Source: Methanosarcinales archaeon
Lineage (GTDB): Archaea > Halobacteriota > Methanosarcinia > Methanosarcinales > Methanogasteraceae
DNA: 7,169 nucleotides
NCBI GenBank assembly: GCA_030605805.1
Contig: JAUWHQ010000172.1
Location: 1 to 7,169 of the forward strand
Reading direction: 5' to 3'
Shown one piece after another: positions 1-5,995 of the stretch. The notes under the pieces are model-generated. The model was given only the letters and a program-made list of their open reading frames with translations. It did no database searches and was not told the DNA's origin. Within the stretch, counting starts at the first letter, position 1. Each line of letters begins with the position of its first letter. The position numbers and the translations under genes are program-made.

Positions 1-404
1 TATTTATATTTCTCCTGCAATATCCTCGCTGGTATGTCCCTTATGTGCTGACGCTGCTGTACGTGATCTGGTGGCTTGCAGTCACAGCCGAGTACGACCT
101 CTGGAAGGTCTCAGGATCGTGGGCATGGGTATTCGTGCCAATTCTCATCGTCCCGACGATATCCATCGTGACCGACATACTCGCAGGAAGTTATATGCTG
201 CTTGCATGGATGGCGATCGGGCTGGTGGTATATACCAGTGCGTACTATCTGTGGGGCAGGTATCTTGTGCATGGCATACTCCCGTACGACCTGCACCGAC
301 GGTTAAAACCGGGGCACACGAAACTACGTGGTTTGTACCGACCTCGAGAGTCAGGAGAACCCCGGGAACCACAGGAACCCCGGAAATCCGGGAACGGACG
401 TTGA
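1..404 (+). CDS. Partial membrane protein, C-terminal part, with charged Pro-rich tail
   Basis: The frame is open from base 3 at the left edge, so the true start lies outside the window; the GTG at 45 is only an internal candidate. The visible protein of about 133 residues has three strongly hydrophobic segments: one around the LLYVIWWLAV stretch, one around FVPILIVPTISIV and one around MLLAWMAIGLVVY. Each is long enough to cross the membrane, and aromatic and basic residues flank the last. The final 35 or so residues are hydrophilic and rich in Arg, Glu and Pro, with a short repeat of the type EPR/EPQ/EPR. The TGA stop is at 402-404. The gene converges on the COG2426 gene, with 23 bases between the stop codons. 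I do not recognise the family and assign no function. The tail may be a late addition, because its DNA is a short tandem repeat. Confidence 0.6.
   Translation, partial: FIFLLQYPRWYVPYVLTLLYVIWWLAVTAEYDLWKVSGSWAWVFVPILIVPTISIVTDILAGSYMLLAWMAIGLVVYTSAYYLWGRYLVHGILPYDLHRRLKPGHTKLRGLYRPRESGEPREPQEPRKSGNGR
379..392. repeat. Inverted repeat CCCGGA-AA-TCCGGG between convergent genes
   Basis: A perfect 6-bp stem with a 2-base centre lies inside the last codons of the + strand membrane protein and 36 bases past the stop of the minus-strand COG2426 gene. It could act as a weak 3' end structure for either convergent gene. No T-run follows it on either strand, so a terminator role is only a possibility. 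Confidence 0.35.
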
Positions 405-427
405 TGCCCGGCACATCATCCGGACCT

Positions 428-877
428 TCAAATCCGAAGATATCCTCCGAAACATCCCCACGCATCGATGCCAAGGCAGGTCAGCCATGCGATTATGACG
501 CCCTGAAGCAGCAACCCCATAAAAAGCGAGGGGATTGCCCTGTGCAGCGATATGCCGATTAAAGCAGCACCGATTCCGGCGAAGTGACCTCCAAATATCA
601 GTGTTGACAGAATTATCCCGATACTGCCGAATTTTTCTGTATATCTTCCAGTCTTTTCGTGTGCTCTGTCCAGATACCATGAGATGTGTTTGAATTTCCT
701 GATCGCATCGATGATCCGGTAGAAGAGGAACGTCGGCAGCAGATTCCCTATGGAGGCTACGGCGATCACCGTCACCGGGTTGATGTCGCCAAGGATTCCC
801 ACAGGGACGCCGATTCCTGCTCCGAGCGGACTCATGCTCACCAGAAAGACATCGATGATATTCATGCCGGATGCCAC
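428..877 (-). CDS. COG2426 / small multidrug export family membrane protein
   Basis: This is a 149-residue, very hydrophobic protein resembling the COG2426 (Sm_multidrug_ex, PF06695) family. That family is annotated as a putative small exporter, but its transport role is not experimentally settled. Visible features are an N-terminal hydrophobic segment with SPLGAGIGVPVGI at about 15-27, a second segment ending in NLLPTFLFY, a charged loop (about 60-85) and two more hydrophobic segments towards the C-terminus. The length is normal for the family. The start given is GTG at 877, 9 bases after the RLI stop; an in-frame ATG at 865 is equally possible and neither has a strong ribosome binding site. 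The close spacing suggests co-transcription with RLI. TGA stop at 428-430. Confidence 0.8.
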   Translation of the reverse strand: MASGMNIIDVFLVSMSPLGAGIGVPVGILGDINPVTVIAVASIGNLLPTFLFYRIIDAIRKFKHISWYLDRAHEKTGRYTEKFGSIGIILSTLIFGGHFAGIGAALIGISLHRAIPSLFMGLLLQGVIIAWLTCLGIDAWGCFGGYLRI

Positions 878-886
878 ACCACTATA

Positions 887-2644
887 TCACTCAACCACCG
901 CATAATAATACTCCCCGCTCGCTTTCTGTTCCCGGTCAAGCCGTGATCCCAGTTCATTGATCCTTGGTCGCTTTGTCTCCTCATCTCGTCTGAATGTGAT
1001 ATTTAAATTCTTCAGGAACCTGTTCATCCCCTCGCGCAGGTCAAACGGTCCGAAGACCTCGCCATGCACGGCAGGCTCACCCTCAAAGACCAGCAGCCGG
1101 TCGCTTAAGAGATCGACCATGTATATGTCGTGATCGATCACGATCGCAGTCACATGCCTGTTCTCGGCAAACCGCCTGATCGCGGTACACGCAGAGACCC
1201 GCTGCTCGACATCGAGGTGCGCGGACGGCTCATCCAGTATGTACAGGTCAGCCTCCCTTGAGAGACATGCGGCTATTGCAACCCGCTGGAGTTCTCCGCC
1301 GCTGAGGTCTGATATCTCTCGTTCCATCAGGTATCTGAGCTGGAGCGGACCTGTGATCTCAGTCTCGTAATAACTGGTATCGACCATGCGCGTGATGCTT
1401 CTGAGGAAATCGTGAACACGGAGGTCAGAATCCGGTTTTATGTACTGCGGCTTGTATGAAATCTTGATATCGGCGGATATCTCGCCGGTCGTAGGCTGGG
1501 TAACTCCGGCGAGCAGTTTTGCAAACGTACTCTTCCCGATCCCGTTCGGACCGACTGCGCCGACGACCTCGCCCACGCACATCTCGCCGCCGGCAACTGC
1601 AAGCGAAAAAAGATCATACGCCTTTGTGAATCCTGAAAACTCGAAGAGCACAGGGATATCCTTGACCGATCGCGGCGCATGTACCTCGAAATCGATCGGC
1701 TTCGGTCTGATCCGCACGTTCTCCTCTGGCAGAAACCCGCGCAGATACTGGTTGATCGCCTGTCGCACGCCTTTCGGGTGCGTGATCACACCAAACCCGC
1801 CGGGTTCGCCGTACCCGATATGCACGATATCCGCGAGCAGATCAAGGATTGCGAGATCGTGCTCGACGACCAGAACCGCGCTCTGCGCTGCAAGCTCCCT
1901 GATCATGACCGCTGCGCGGATACGCTGGTGAATGTCAAGATACGGGCTTATCTCGTCAAAGAAATAGAAATCAGCATCCCTGGCTGCACATGCAGCGATT
2001 GCGATGCGCTGGAGCTCGCCACCGCTGAGATCTCCCAGATCACGGCGGAGGATGTGCTTGATATCGAGTTTTGAGATCAGATTGTTGAGTTCTCCTCGTT
2101 CGTCCACCTTTTCGAGCAATTCCGATGCAGTACCGCTGAACACTTCAGGAATCCGATCTATATACTGTGGTTTCTGCGATAATTTGATTTCGTTTCTGGA
2201 TATCTTGATCAGATAATCCTGAAGCGTGGATCCTGCATAATACTTGAAAATATCGTCCCAATCAGCATCGGTTCCGAGATTCGGCTTTAAATTTCCGGCT
2301 AAAATCCGGACCGCGGTTGTTTTTCCGATTCCGTTCGGACCGAGTATGCCGACCACCCTGCCATGCTGCGGTATCGGCATGCCGTACAGCACAAAGCCGT
2401 TGGTGCCGTATCTGTGCGATGGCTCGGTCAGGGACTCAGGGAGCGATATAATCTTGATAGCCCCGAATGGACACTTTTTGACGCATATACCGCATCCTAT
2501 GCAGAGTTCTTCTGAAATAACCGGTTTTTTCCCATCCATCTTGATGGTCTCGTCGCCTGTCCGCACGCGCGGGCAGTATTTGATGCACTCAAGCGAGCAC
2601 ATCGCCGGCTGGCACCGGTCCCGATCCAGTATTGCGATTCTCAT
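887..2644 (-). CDS. rli: ABCE1/RLI ribosome-recycling ATPase
   Basis: This is a full-length 585-residue ABCE1 (RNase L inhibitor homologue), the cytoplasmic twin-ATPase that splits ribosomes into subunits after termination or rescue. The N-terminal domain has eight cysteines for two [4Fe-4S] clusters: C11, C16, C20, C24 and C48, C51, C54, C58. Nucleotide-binding domain 1 has Walker A GPNGIGKTT (102-110), signature LSGGE (206-210), Walker B ending in D230-E231 and switch His262. Domain 2 has Walker A GPNGIGKST (365-373), LSGGE (447-451) and Walker B D471-E472. There is no transmembrane part, as expected for this family. The sequence after Walker B in domain 1 is DEISPYLD rather than the commoner DEPS-type; this looks like ordinary variation. 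ATG at 2642-2644, with no clear Shine-Dalgarno sequence. It lies upstream of the COG2426 gene in the same direction. Confidence 0.97.
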   Translation of the reverse strand: MRIAILDRDRCQPAMCSLECIKYCPRVRTGDETIKMDGKKPVISEELCIGCGICVKKCPFGAIKIISLPESLTEPSHRYGTNGFVLYGMPIPQHGRVVGILGPNGIGKTTAVRILAGNLKPNLGTDADWDDIFKYYAGSTLQDYLIKISRNEIKLSQKPQYIDRIPEVFSGTASELLEKVDERGELNNLISKLDIKHILRRDLGDLSGGELQRIAIAACAARDADFYFFDEISPYLDIHQRIRAAVMIRELAAQSAVLVVEHDLAILDLLADIVHIGYGEPGGFGVITHPKGVRQAINQYLRGFLPEENVRIRPKPIDFEVHAPRSVKDIPVLFEFSGFTKAYDLFSLAVAGGEMCVGEVVGAVGPNGIGKSTFAKLLAGVTQPTTGEISADIKISYKPQYIKPDSDLRVHDFLRSITRMVDTSYYETEITGPLQLRYLMEREISDLSGGELQRVAIAACLSREADLYILDEPSAHLDVEQRVSACTAIRRFAENRHVTAIVIDHDIYMVDLLSDRLLVFEGEPAVHGEVFGPFDLREGMNRFLKNLNITFRRDEETKRPRINELGSRLDREQKASGEYYYAVVE

Positions 2645-2675
2645 GGATATGCAACGTTTACATCTGAATCGGTAA

Positions 2676-2685
2676 CAATATGTAT
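2676..2685 (-). promoter_or_regulatory. Candidate TATA element for rli
   Basis: On the minus strand the bases read ATACATATTG. The centre lies about 37 bases before the rli ATG, which would place transcription start roughly 10 bases before the codon, a short or nearly leaderless mRNA. This fits the lack of a Shine-Dalgarno sequence. The match to the archaeal TATA consensus is only partial. Confidence 0.35.
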
Positions 2686-2726
2686 CTAACCCCTGCCTGA
2701 TGCCTGAACATCTTGCCTGCGTGCCC

Positions 2727-3620
2727 CTAACAAACGCTCTTCGCCGCGATAAACTCCCGCACCAGCCGTGCGCCGAGCATCGCGCTCTCCCCGTGGTCGT
2801 AGCCCGGATTTACCTCGACAATGTCAAAACCGCGCACGTACGGCGCGGCAAGCCTTATTGCAGCACGCACATCCCGCGGGCTCAACCCGAACGGCTCAGG
2901 ATTGCCAACGCCGGGCGCATACGCCGGATCGATCACATCGGCATCGATGGACAGATAGATTTGCTTGCAGCCGCGATCAAACAGCGCATCGAGCGATTCC
3001 CGGATCACAGACTCCACCCCGGCGTCGTTCACCTCATCGGCAGAGTGCCACAAAATCCCCACCTCTCTCGCGTATGCATATTCCTCTGCCGAACCGCTCC
3101 GTACGCCGATTAAAACGCATTTATCGGTCAGATCATCGATGATATTTCTTGAAACGCAGGCATGAGACTGCTTGACCCCGAGATATTCGTCGCGCAGGTC
3201 GAGATGCGCATCAAGGATGAGTATCCCGGAATCAGGGTCAGGACGGTCCGGATCATCAAATGCCTCTGTAAAAGCCCTGACACAACCATAAGTCAGCGTG
3301 TGCTCGCCGCCAAGTGCGATCGGGATCTTGTGGTCCCGCAGAATCATCGCAGTGACATCGCAAACCATACGCAGCATCTCGTTGGTGTGGGTATCGAGAT
3401 CGAGATCGCCGAGGTCATGGATGTTCAGATCGGTCAGATCGAGATCAAAAAAATCGTTGTACGTCTCAAAGTTGTAGCTTGCCTTCCTTATTGCGTCTGG
3501 TGCCTCGCTGCTGCCGTGCCGAAATGACGAAGTGGCATCGAAAGGCACGCCAAATATCACAAAGTCTGCATCTTCATAACCTGCAGTCGCATCAGCAAAG
3601 ACACGCTCTCTGAACATCAT
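2727..3620 (-). CDS. speB: Agmatinase / agmatine ureohydrolase family
   Basis: This 297-residue enzyme belongs to the arginase/agmatinase (ureohydrolase) family, which hydrolyses a guanidino group to urea with two Mn ions; in archaea the usual substrate is agmatine, giving putrescine. The metal ligands are visible: His107 in GGEHT, Asp137/His139/Asp141 in DAHLDLRDEY, and Asp226/Asp228 in SIDADVIDP. The substrate-side motif SHACVSRN (152-159) and the PG..NPEPFG stretch (237-245) are also present. Length is normal. ATG at 3618-3620 is followed at once by a second ATG. The start lies 13 bases after the aIF5A stop, so the two genes form one operon. This neighbour favours agmatinase over arginase: polyamine is needed for hypusination of aIF5A. 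TAG stop at 2727-2729. Confidence 0.93.
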   Translation of the reverse strand: MMFRERVFADATAGYEDADFVIFGVPFDATSSFRHGSSEAPDAIRKASYNFETYNDFFDLDLTDLNIHDLGDLDLDTHTNEMLRMVCDVTAMILRDHKIPIALGGEHTLTYGCVRAFTEAFDDPDRPDPDSGILILDAHLDLRDEYLGVKQSHACVSRNIIDDLTDKCVLIGVRSGSAEEYAYAREVGILWHSADEVNDAGVESVIRESLDALFDRGCKQIYLSIDADVIDPAYAPGVGNPEPFGLSPRDVRAAIRLAAPYVRGFDIVEVNPGYDHGESAMLGARLVREFIAAKSVC

Positions 3621-3633
3621 TGCATATTATATA

Positions 3634-4017
3634 TTATCGCATATCAAGCCGCATCTTGCCCATTGCGGTGACATAAGTGATATCCTTTCCCTCGACAACA
3701 CGATCCCGGAACTCCTCAGGGATTTTAAGCTCAAATGTGGAGTAGTCAGCCATATCCATCAACTGTACAACGTCACCTGCGATCGAGAGGACCTGTGCGG
3801 TCTTGCGCTCGACGATCGGCACGAATATCTTGGCTGATACCGGCTGCACAATCGATCGCTTCTGCCCGTCAAAAAGCCCGATGGTATCGACCCGTGCTTT
3901 GGCAGATCCGTGTTTTCCGGGCTTCGATTTCGAAATAGCCTTGATCGCGCATACTTCATCATCAATGATCACATATCTACCTTCTTTGAGATTTCTAACT
4001 TCGGTCTGTTCCTTCAT
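3634..4017 (-). CDS. eif5a: Translation factor aIF5A (hypusine-containing)
   Basis: This 127-residue protein is archaeal IF5A, which binds the ribosome and promotes peptide-bond formation at stalls and during termination. The N-terminal SH3-like domain carries the modification loop SKSKPGKHGSAKAR, in which Lys35 is the expected site of deoxyhypusine/hypusine formation from spermidine. The OB-fold domain follows (about 60-127). Length is normal for archaea. The ATG at 4015-4017 is preceded by an AAGGAG ribosome binding site 7 bases upstream, with a second copy 10 bases further away. Agmatinase follows after 13 bases. The long upstream spacer holds two TATA-like elements and a palindrome. Confidence 0.97.
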   Translation of the reverse strand: MKEQTEVRNLKEGRYVIIDDEVCAIKAISKSKPGKHGSAKARVDTIGLFDGQKRSIVQPVSAKIFVPIVERKTAQVLSIAGDVVQLMDMADYSTFELKIPEEFRDRVVEGKDITYVTAMGKMRLDMR

Positions 4018-4022
4018 GGTAG

Positions 4023-4047
4023 GTCTCCTTATGTCTCCTTATGTCTC
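4023..4047 (-). repeat. 10-bp tandem repeat doubling the aIF5A ribosome binding site
   Basis: On the + strand the unit GTCTCCTTAT occurs twice in a row (4023-4032, 4033-4042), followed by a partial third copy GTCTC. Read on the minus strand, each full unit contains AAGGAG, placing Shine-Dalgarno copies at 4025-4030 (7 bases from the ATG, good spacing) and at 4035-4040 (17 bases away, too far for direct use). The first copy decides the aIF5A start. The second could be a slippage duplication or a standby site. Confidence 0.8.
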
Positions 4048-4078
4048 TGTTGGCGTTGATCATGAATCCGCGGCAGTG

Positions 4079-4087
4079 TACTTAAAA
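4079..4087 (-). promoter_or_regulatory. Candidate proximal TATA element for aIF5A
   Basis: The minus strand reads TTTTAAGTA here, about 66 bases before the aIF5A ATG. A start about 25-27 bases downstream would give a leader of roughly 40 bases that includes both Shine-Dalgarno copies. It competes with the better-looking element at 4134-4143. Confidence 0.3.
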
Positions 4088-4120
4088 TTATGCCGTGTGC
4101 CCGGGTTGTCACACCGCAAA

Positions 4121-4132
4121 GGCGCTGGCGCC
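4121..4132. promoter_or_regulatory. Palindrome GGCGC-TG-GCGCC next to TATA element
   Basis: A perfect 5-bp inverted repeat with a 2-base centre sits directly beside the TATA-like element at 4134-4143. In the minus direction it lies just after that element, where a bound protein would block transcription start. This placement is typical of archaeal repressor operators, but no regulator is identifiable here. Confidence 0.3.
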
Positions 4133-4133
4133 G

Positions 4134-4143
4134 TTTTAAATAT
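4134..4143. promoter_or_regulatory. Candidate distal TATA element (TTTTAAATAT / ATATTTAAAA)
   Basis: This AT-only stretch stands out in a GC-rich spacer. On the minus strand (ATATTTAAAA) it would serve aIF5A with a leader of nearly 100 bases. On the + strand (TTTTAAATAT) it would point towards a short open frame starting at 4177. Which direction is used cannot be told from sequence. Confidence 0.35.
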
Positions 4144-4287
4144 CTTACACGAGGGGATATGTGATTTTGGAGAGTCGTGCTGCCAAACCGCCTGAAATGC
4201 GGTATAAGACTGGACATGTATGCGGATGAAACGAGTACTGCAAGGAAGGATCTGGTAGCGCCACCATCCTGATCGGTAATGATCGGT

Positions 4288-4926
4288 TCACTTCAGCACT
4301 TTCCCTGTTTCGATATACCATAGATATAGATCGAGTTCTGCCAGATTCATGCTCGATTCCGCCGCAATTTTCACAAGCACATCTTCAATCTCTATATATT
4401 TCGTTTTCGTGAGCGTTTTTGGCTTTTCAATCAACCCACACCTTGCTAAAAGATCGATTATATGAAAATCCACGATCGCCAAATCTTTGTAGCCGATATT
4501 CCTGAGAAAATGGCTTGCCTCTTTGTAGCCAATTCCTTTTATATTTTTAACCAGCCACTCTCGTGATTCATGCTCATTCTCGAAAGACTCAACGGTCTCT
4601 TTCAGTGAATCTTTATACCTTCTCGCCTCAACGATATATTTCGCTCTGATGTTGGGGTAGCGATAACCGAGTTCCTTCAATCTATCTGCTAACTGTGACT
4701 CAAAAAGAGTCAAAAACCCATCTCCTATCTCTTCCTGAATTTTTATGCTCTTTTCAGCGGTGAAATTGGCGGTTAAGATGCAGAAGCAGAGCTCCTTAAA
4801 AATTTCACCGCATGGTTTCTCGCAGGTCTCCTCAAACTCCTTTATGCGGGCGTTTACCAGAGTGATCACCTCTGTATCGTCCCTCTTCAGACGCTCGATG
4901 GTTTTTAGCAGGTTGTTTATAGTCAT
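4288..4926 (-). CDS. ogg: Archaeal Ogg-type N-glycosylase/DNA lyase (8-oxoguanine repair)
   Basis: This 212-residue protein matches the archaeal Ogg2 family (COG1059, like Methanocaldococcus MJ0724), bifunctional enzymes that excise 8-oxoguanine and nick the DNA at the abasic site. The helix-hairpin-helix region lies at about 124-146, with the motif KGIGYKEASHFLRNIG. By family comparison Lys135 is the Schiff-base nucleophile and Asp153 (in IVDFHI) the activating acid. The rest is helical and charged, and length is normal. The ATG at 4924-4926 falls at the end of a Res-like N-terminal stub read in another frame. The ribosome binding site is poor: the GGAG of CTGGAGCTATG is too close to the ATG. 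The gene looks richer in A+T than aIF5A, speB and rli, which suggests a different history. It follows the mntA-hepT pair and could depend on that transcript. Confidence 0.9.
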   Translation of the reverse strand: MTINNLLKTIERLKRDDTEVITLVNARIKEFEETCEKPCGEIFKELCFCILTANFTAEKSIKIQEEIGDGFLTLFESQLADRLKELGYRYPNIRAKYIVEARRYKDSLKETVESFENEHESREWLVKNIKGIGYKEASHFLRNIGYKDLAIVDFHIIDLLARCGLIEKPKTLTKTKYIEIEDVLVKIAAESSMNLAELDLYLWYIETGKVLK

Positions 4927-4993
4927 AGCTCCAGTATTGCTCCGGCTCTTTGTAGGGGGAATTGATGATCAGTTGGTCGATTGTGGATTTCAT
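4922..4993 (-). pseudogene. N-terminal stub of a type III-like restriction helicase (Res)
   Basis: A frame starting at ATG 4991-4993 encodes MKSTIDQLIINSPYKEP, then EQYWSYD. From memory this matches the opening of large DEAD/DEAH-type restriction subunits found with type III-like methyltransferases, which commonly begin with a ..TIDQLIINSPYEEP..YW.YD pattern. The resemblance stops at Asp24; the frame runs on, out of phase with ogg, to a TGA at 4832-4834. Such Res proteins are usually many hundreds of residues long, so nearly all of the gene is gone. The ATG lies 2 bases after the hepT stop and has GGAG 5 bases upstream, so the original translation signals survive. The break falls exactly where the ogg start codon lies (TATGAC), implying a deletion that joined res to ogg. 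Confidence 0.7.
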
Positions 4994-4995
4994 GT

Positions 4996-5334
4996 TCACT
5001 CCGGCGTTTGAAGGATATTTTCTATGGCATCAATAAGCGGCGATAAATCGCAATGGACTGTTTCCCAGACGATGTGCAGATCAACGTCATCATATTCATG
5101 TATCATGATATTGCGCATGCCAATCAGATCACTCCATGGTAAATCAGGATAATCCTCATGGGTTTTAACCGATATCCGGCGGGCAGCCTCTCCCATTATC
5201 TCCAGCCTGCGGATTACGGCGTCCTGACACTGAAGGTCGCCCAAGAACTCGTTTTTGTCCATCCCACTGACATAATCCGAAGCGATTTTTGCCGCTTCCA
5301 GAATGTCTGTTAAGTATTCTCGATCACGCTGCAT
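4996..5334 (-). CDS. hepT: HepT-like HEPN toxin (DUF86)
   Basis: This 112-residue all-helical protein belongs to the DUF86/HepT family of HEPN ribonuclease toxins. The catalytic motif R-x4-H-x-Y is intact as Arg74, His79 and Tyr81 in RNIMIHEYDDVD. In studied MntA-HepT systems the tyrosine of this motif is the residue the antitoxin modifies with AMP, silencing the RNase. The start ATG (5332-5334) overlaps the end of mntA by 11 bases and has GAGG 6 bases upstream inside mntA, so translation is probably coupled. The stop TGA (4996-4998) is followed after 2 bases by the ATG of the Res stub. Length is normal and no key residue is missing, so the toxin is predicted to be functional. The conserved GEAARRIS region (48-55) is also typical. 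Confidence 0.92.
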   Translation of the reverse strand: MQRDREYLTDILEAAKIASDYVSGMDKNEFLGDLQCQDAVIRRLEIMGEAARRISVKTHEDYPDLPWSDLIGMRNIMIHEYDDVDLHIVWETVHCDLSPLIDAIENILQTPE

Positions 5335-5638
5335 AGATAGCCTCTGCTGAATTTAGGATAGCATCCCTGCGAATGCGATTACGACTTGATTCGATGCCCC
5401 GGCGGCTGACTAGATCAACATCACGTCCAAAGATTTGCTTGAGTTCGTCCTGCATGTGGACGAGATCGAATAACGTGTGTCTCGCATCTTCCTCGAAGGT
5501 GACGAGTACGTCTATGTCGCTATCTGGTCGGAAGTCGTCGCGCAAGACAGAGCCGAAGAAGGCGAATTTGCATATCTGCCACTTTTCGCAGAATTTGGCG
5601 ATCTCTTCTTTTGGTAGGTCGATCTGTGCTTGGGTCAT
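5324..5638 (-). CDS. mntA: MntA-like minimal nucleotidyltransferase antitoxin
   Basis: This 104-residue protein is a minimal nucleotidyltransferase that acts as antitoxin to the adjacent HepT by transferring AMP to it. The motif GS-x10-D-x-D is intact (Gly29-Ser30 ... Asp41-Ile-Asp43 in SDIDVLVTF), and a third likely metal-binding Asp75 lies in RDVDLVS. I chose ATG at 5636-5638 because GAGG lies 6 bases upstream; a TTG at 5653 in the same frame is less likely. The gene starts 18 bases after the stop of the Mod stub and overlaps hepT by 11 bases. The position between Mod and Res relics suggests it was an internal pair of a restriction-modification operon. TGA stop at 5324-5326. Confidence 0.92.
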   Translation of the reverse strand: MTQAQIDLPKEEIAKFCEKWQICKFAFFGSVLRDDFRPDSDIDVLVTFEEDARHTLFDLVHMQDELKQIFGRDVDLVSRRGIESSRNRIRRDAILNSAEAIYAA

Positions 5639-5656
5639 TTTCTGCCTCTGCAATCT

Positions 5657-5938
5657 TTAAACTTTCAATGTCGCGGTCGTACACATATATAGTGCTGCCA
5701 TCGTCTCTTCGCTGGTTTCAGCGGCGATTGCGTCATCGATGATCCTCTCGATCTGGCTGCGCTGCGGGTCGAACTGGAGCGATGGGTCGAGGTGTGGGTC
5801 GTAAGTGTAAGTCTTCTTCCCGGCGTCTCGGTCGGTCTCGGGGGTTACCAGACCGACAGGCGGGTTATTGGTGCGCTGGGCTTCCTTGTGGTCGTACTGG
5901 TCGATCGGTTTCTTTCCGGGTTTTCGGTGTTTCGGCAT
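5657..5938 (-). pseudogene. N-terminal stub of a type III-like DNA methyltransferase (Mod)
   Basis: The 93-residue frame opens with a short basic stretch, then KEAQRTNNPPVGLVTPETD, then KKTYTYDPHLDP (42-52). I recognise this as the N-terminus of large adenine-specific Mod-type methyltransferases, where it precedes the ..NWAGKAE..SFEVPTVSLHVHERIDP.. part. The acidic helix around SQIERIIDDAIAAET (61-75) also fits. Resemblance ends at about residue 84; the last residues, MCTTATLKV, look like out-of-frame sequence before a TAA at 5657-5659. The catalytic methyltransferase motifs (DPPY-type and the AdoMet-binding FxGxG) are absent, so no activity is possible. The ATG at 5936-5938 has no clear ribosome binding site. 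It is followed by mntA-hepT and then the Res stub, the order expected for an intact operon. Confidence 0.7.
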
Positions 5939-5995
5939 TTGGATCGTCTCGGTTGTTGTGGGTGGTTATTGTGTTTTTTGGGAGGGTGGCATTTT

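Noticed and set aside
1440..2675. Several open frames on the + strand opposite rli (for example 1440-1931 and 2244-2675)
   Set aside because: They lie fully inside the clear ABCE1 gene, have no recognisable motifs, and arise from its codon composition on the opposite strand.
2688..2729. Agmatinase ends in TAG, which could be read as pyrrolysine in some methanogens
   Set aside because: Read-through would add only 13 residues before another TAG, and the protein already has normal family length, so TAG is a plain stop here.
3621..3636. TATA-like AT-rich stretch between aIF5A and speB
   Set aside because: It lies immediately before the speB ATG, too close to place a transcription start upstream of the gene; operon read-through from aIF5A is simpler.
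4018..4287. Possible tRNA or C/D-box RNA in the aIF5A upstream gap
   Set aside because: No cloverleaf, T-loop motif or paired C/D boxes with proper spacing could be found on either strand.
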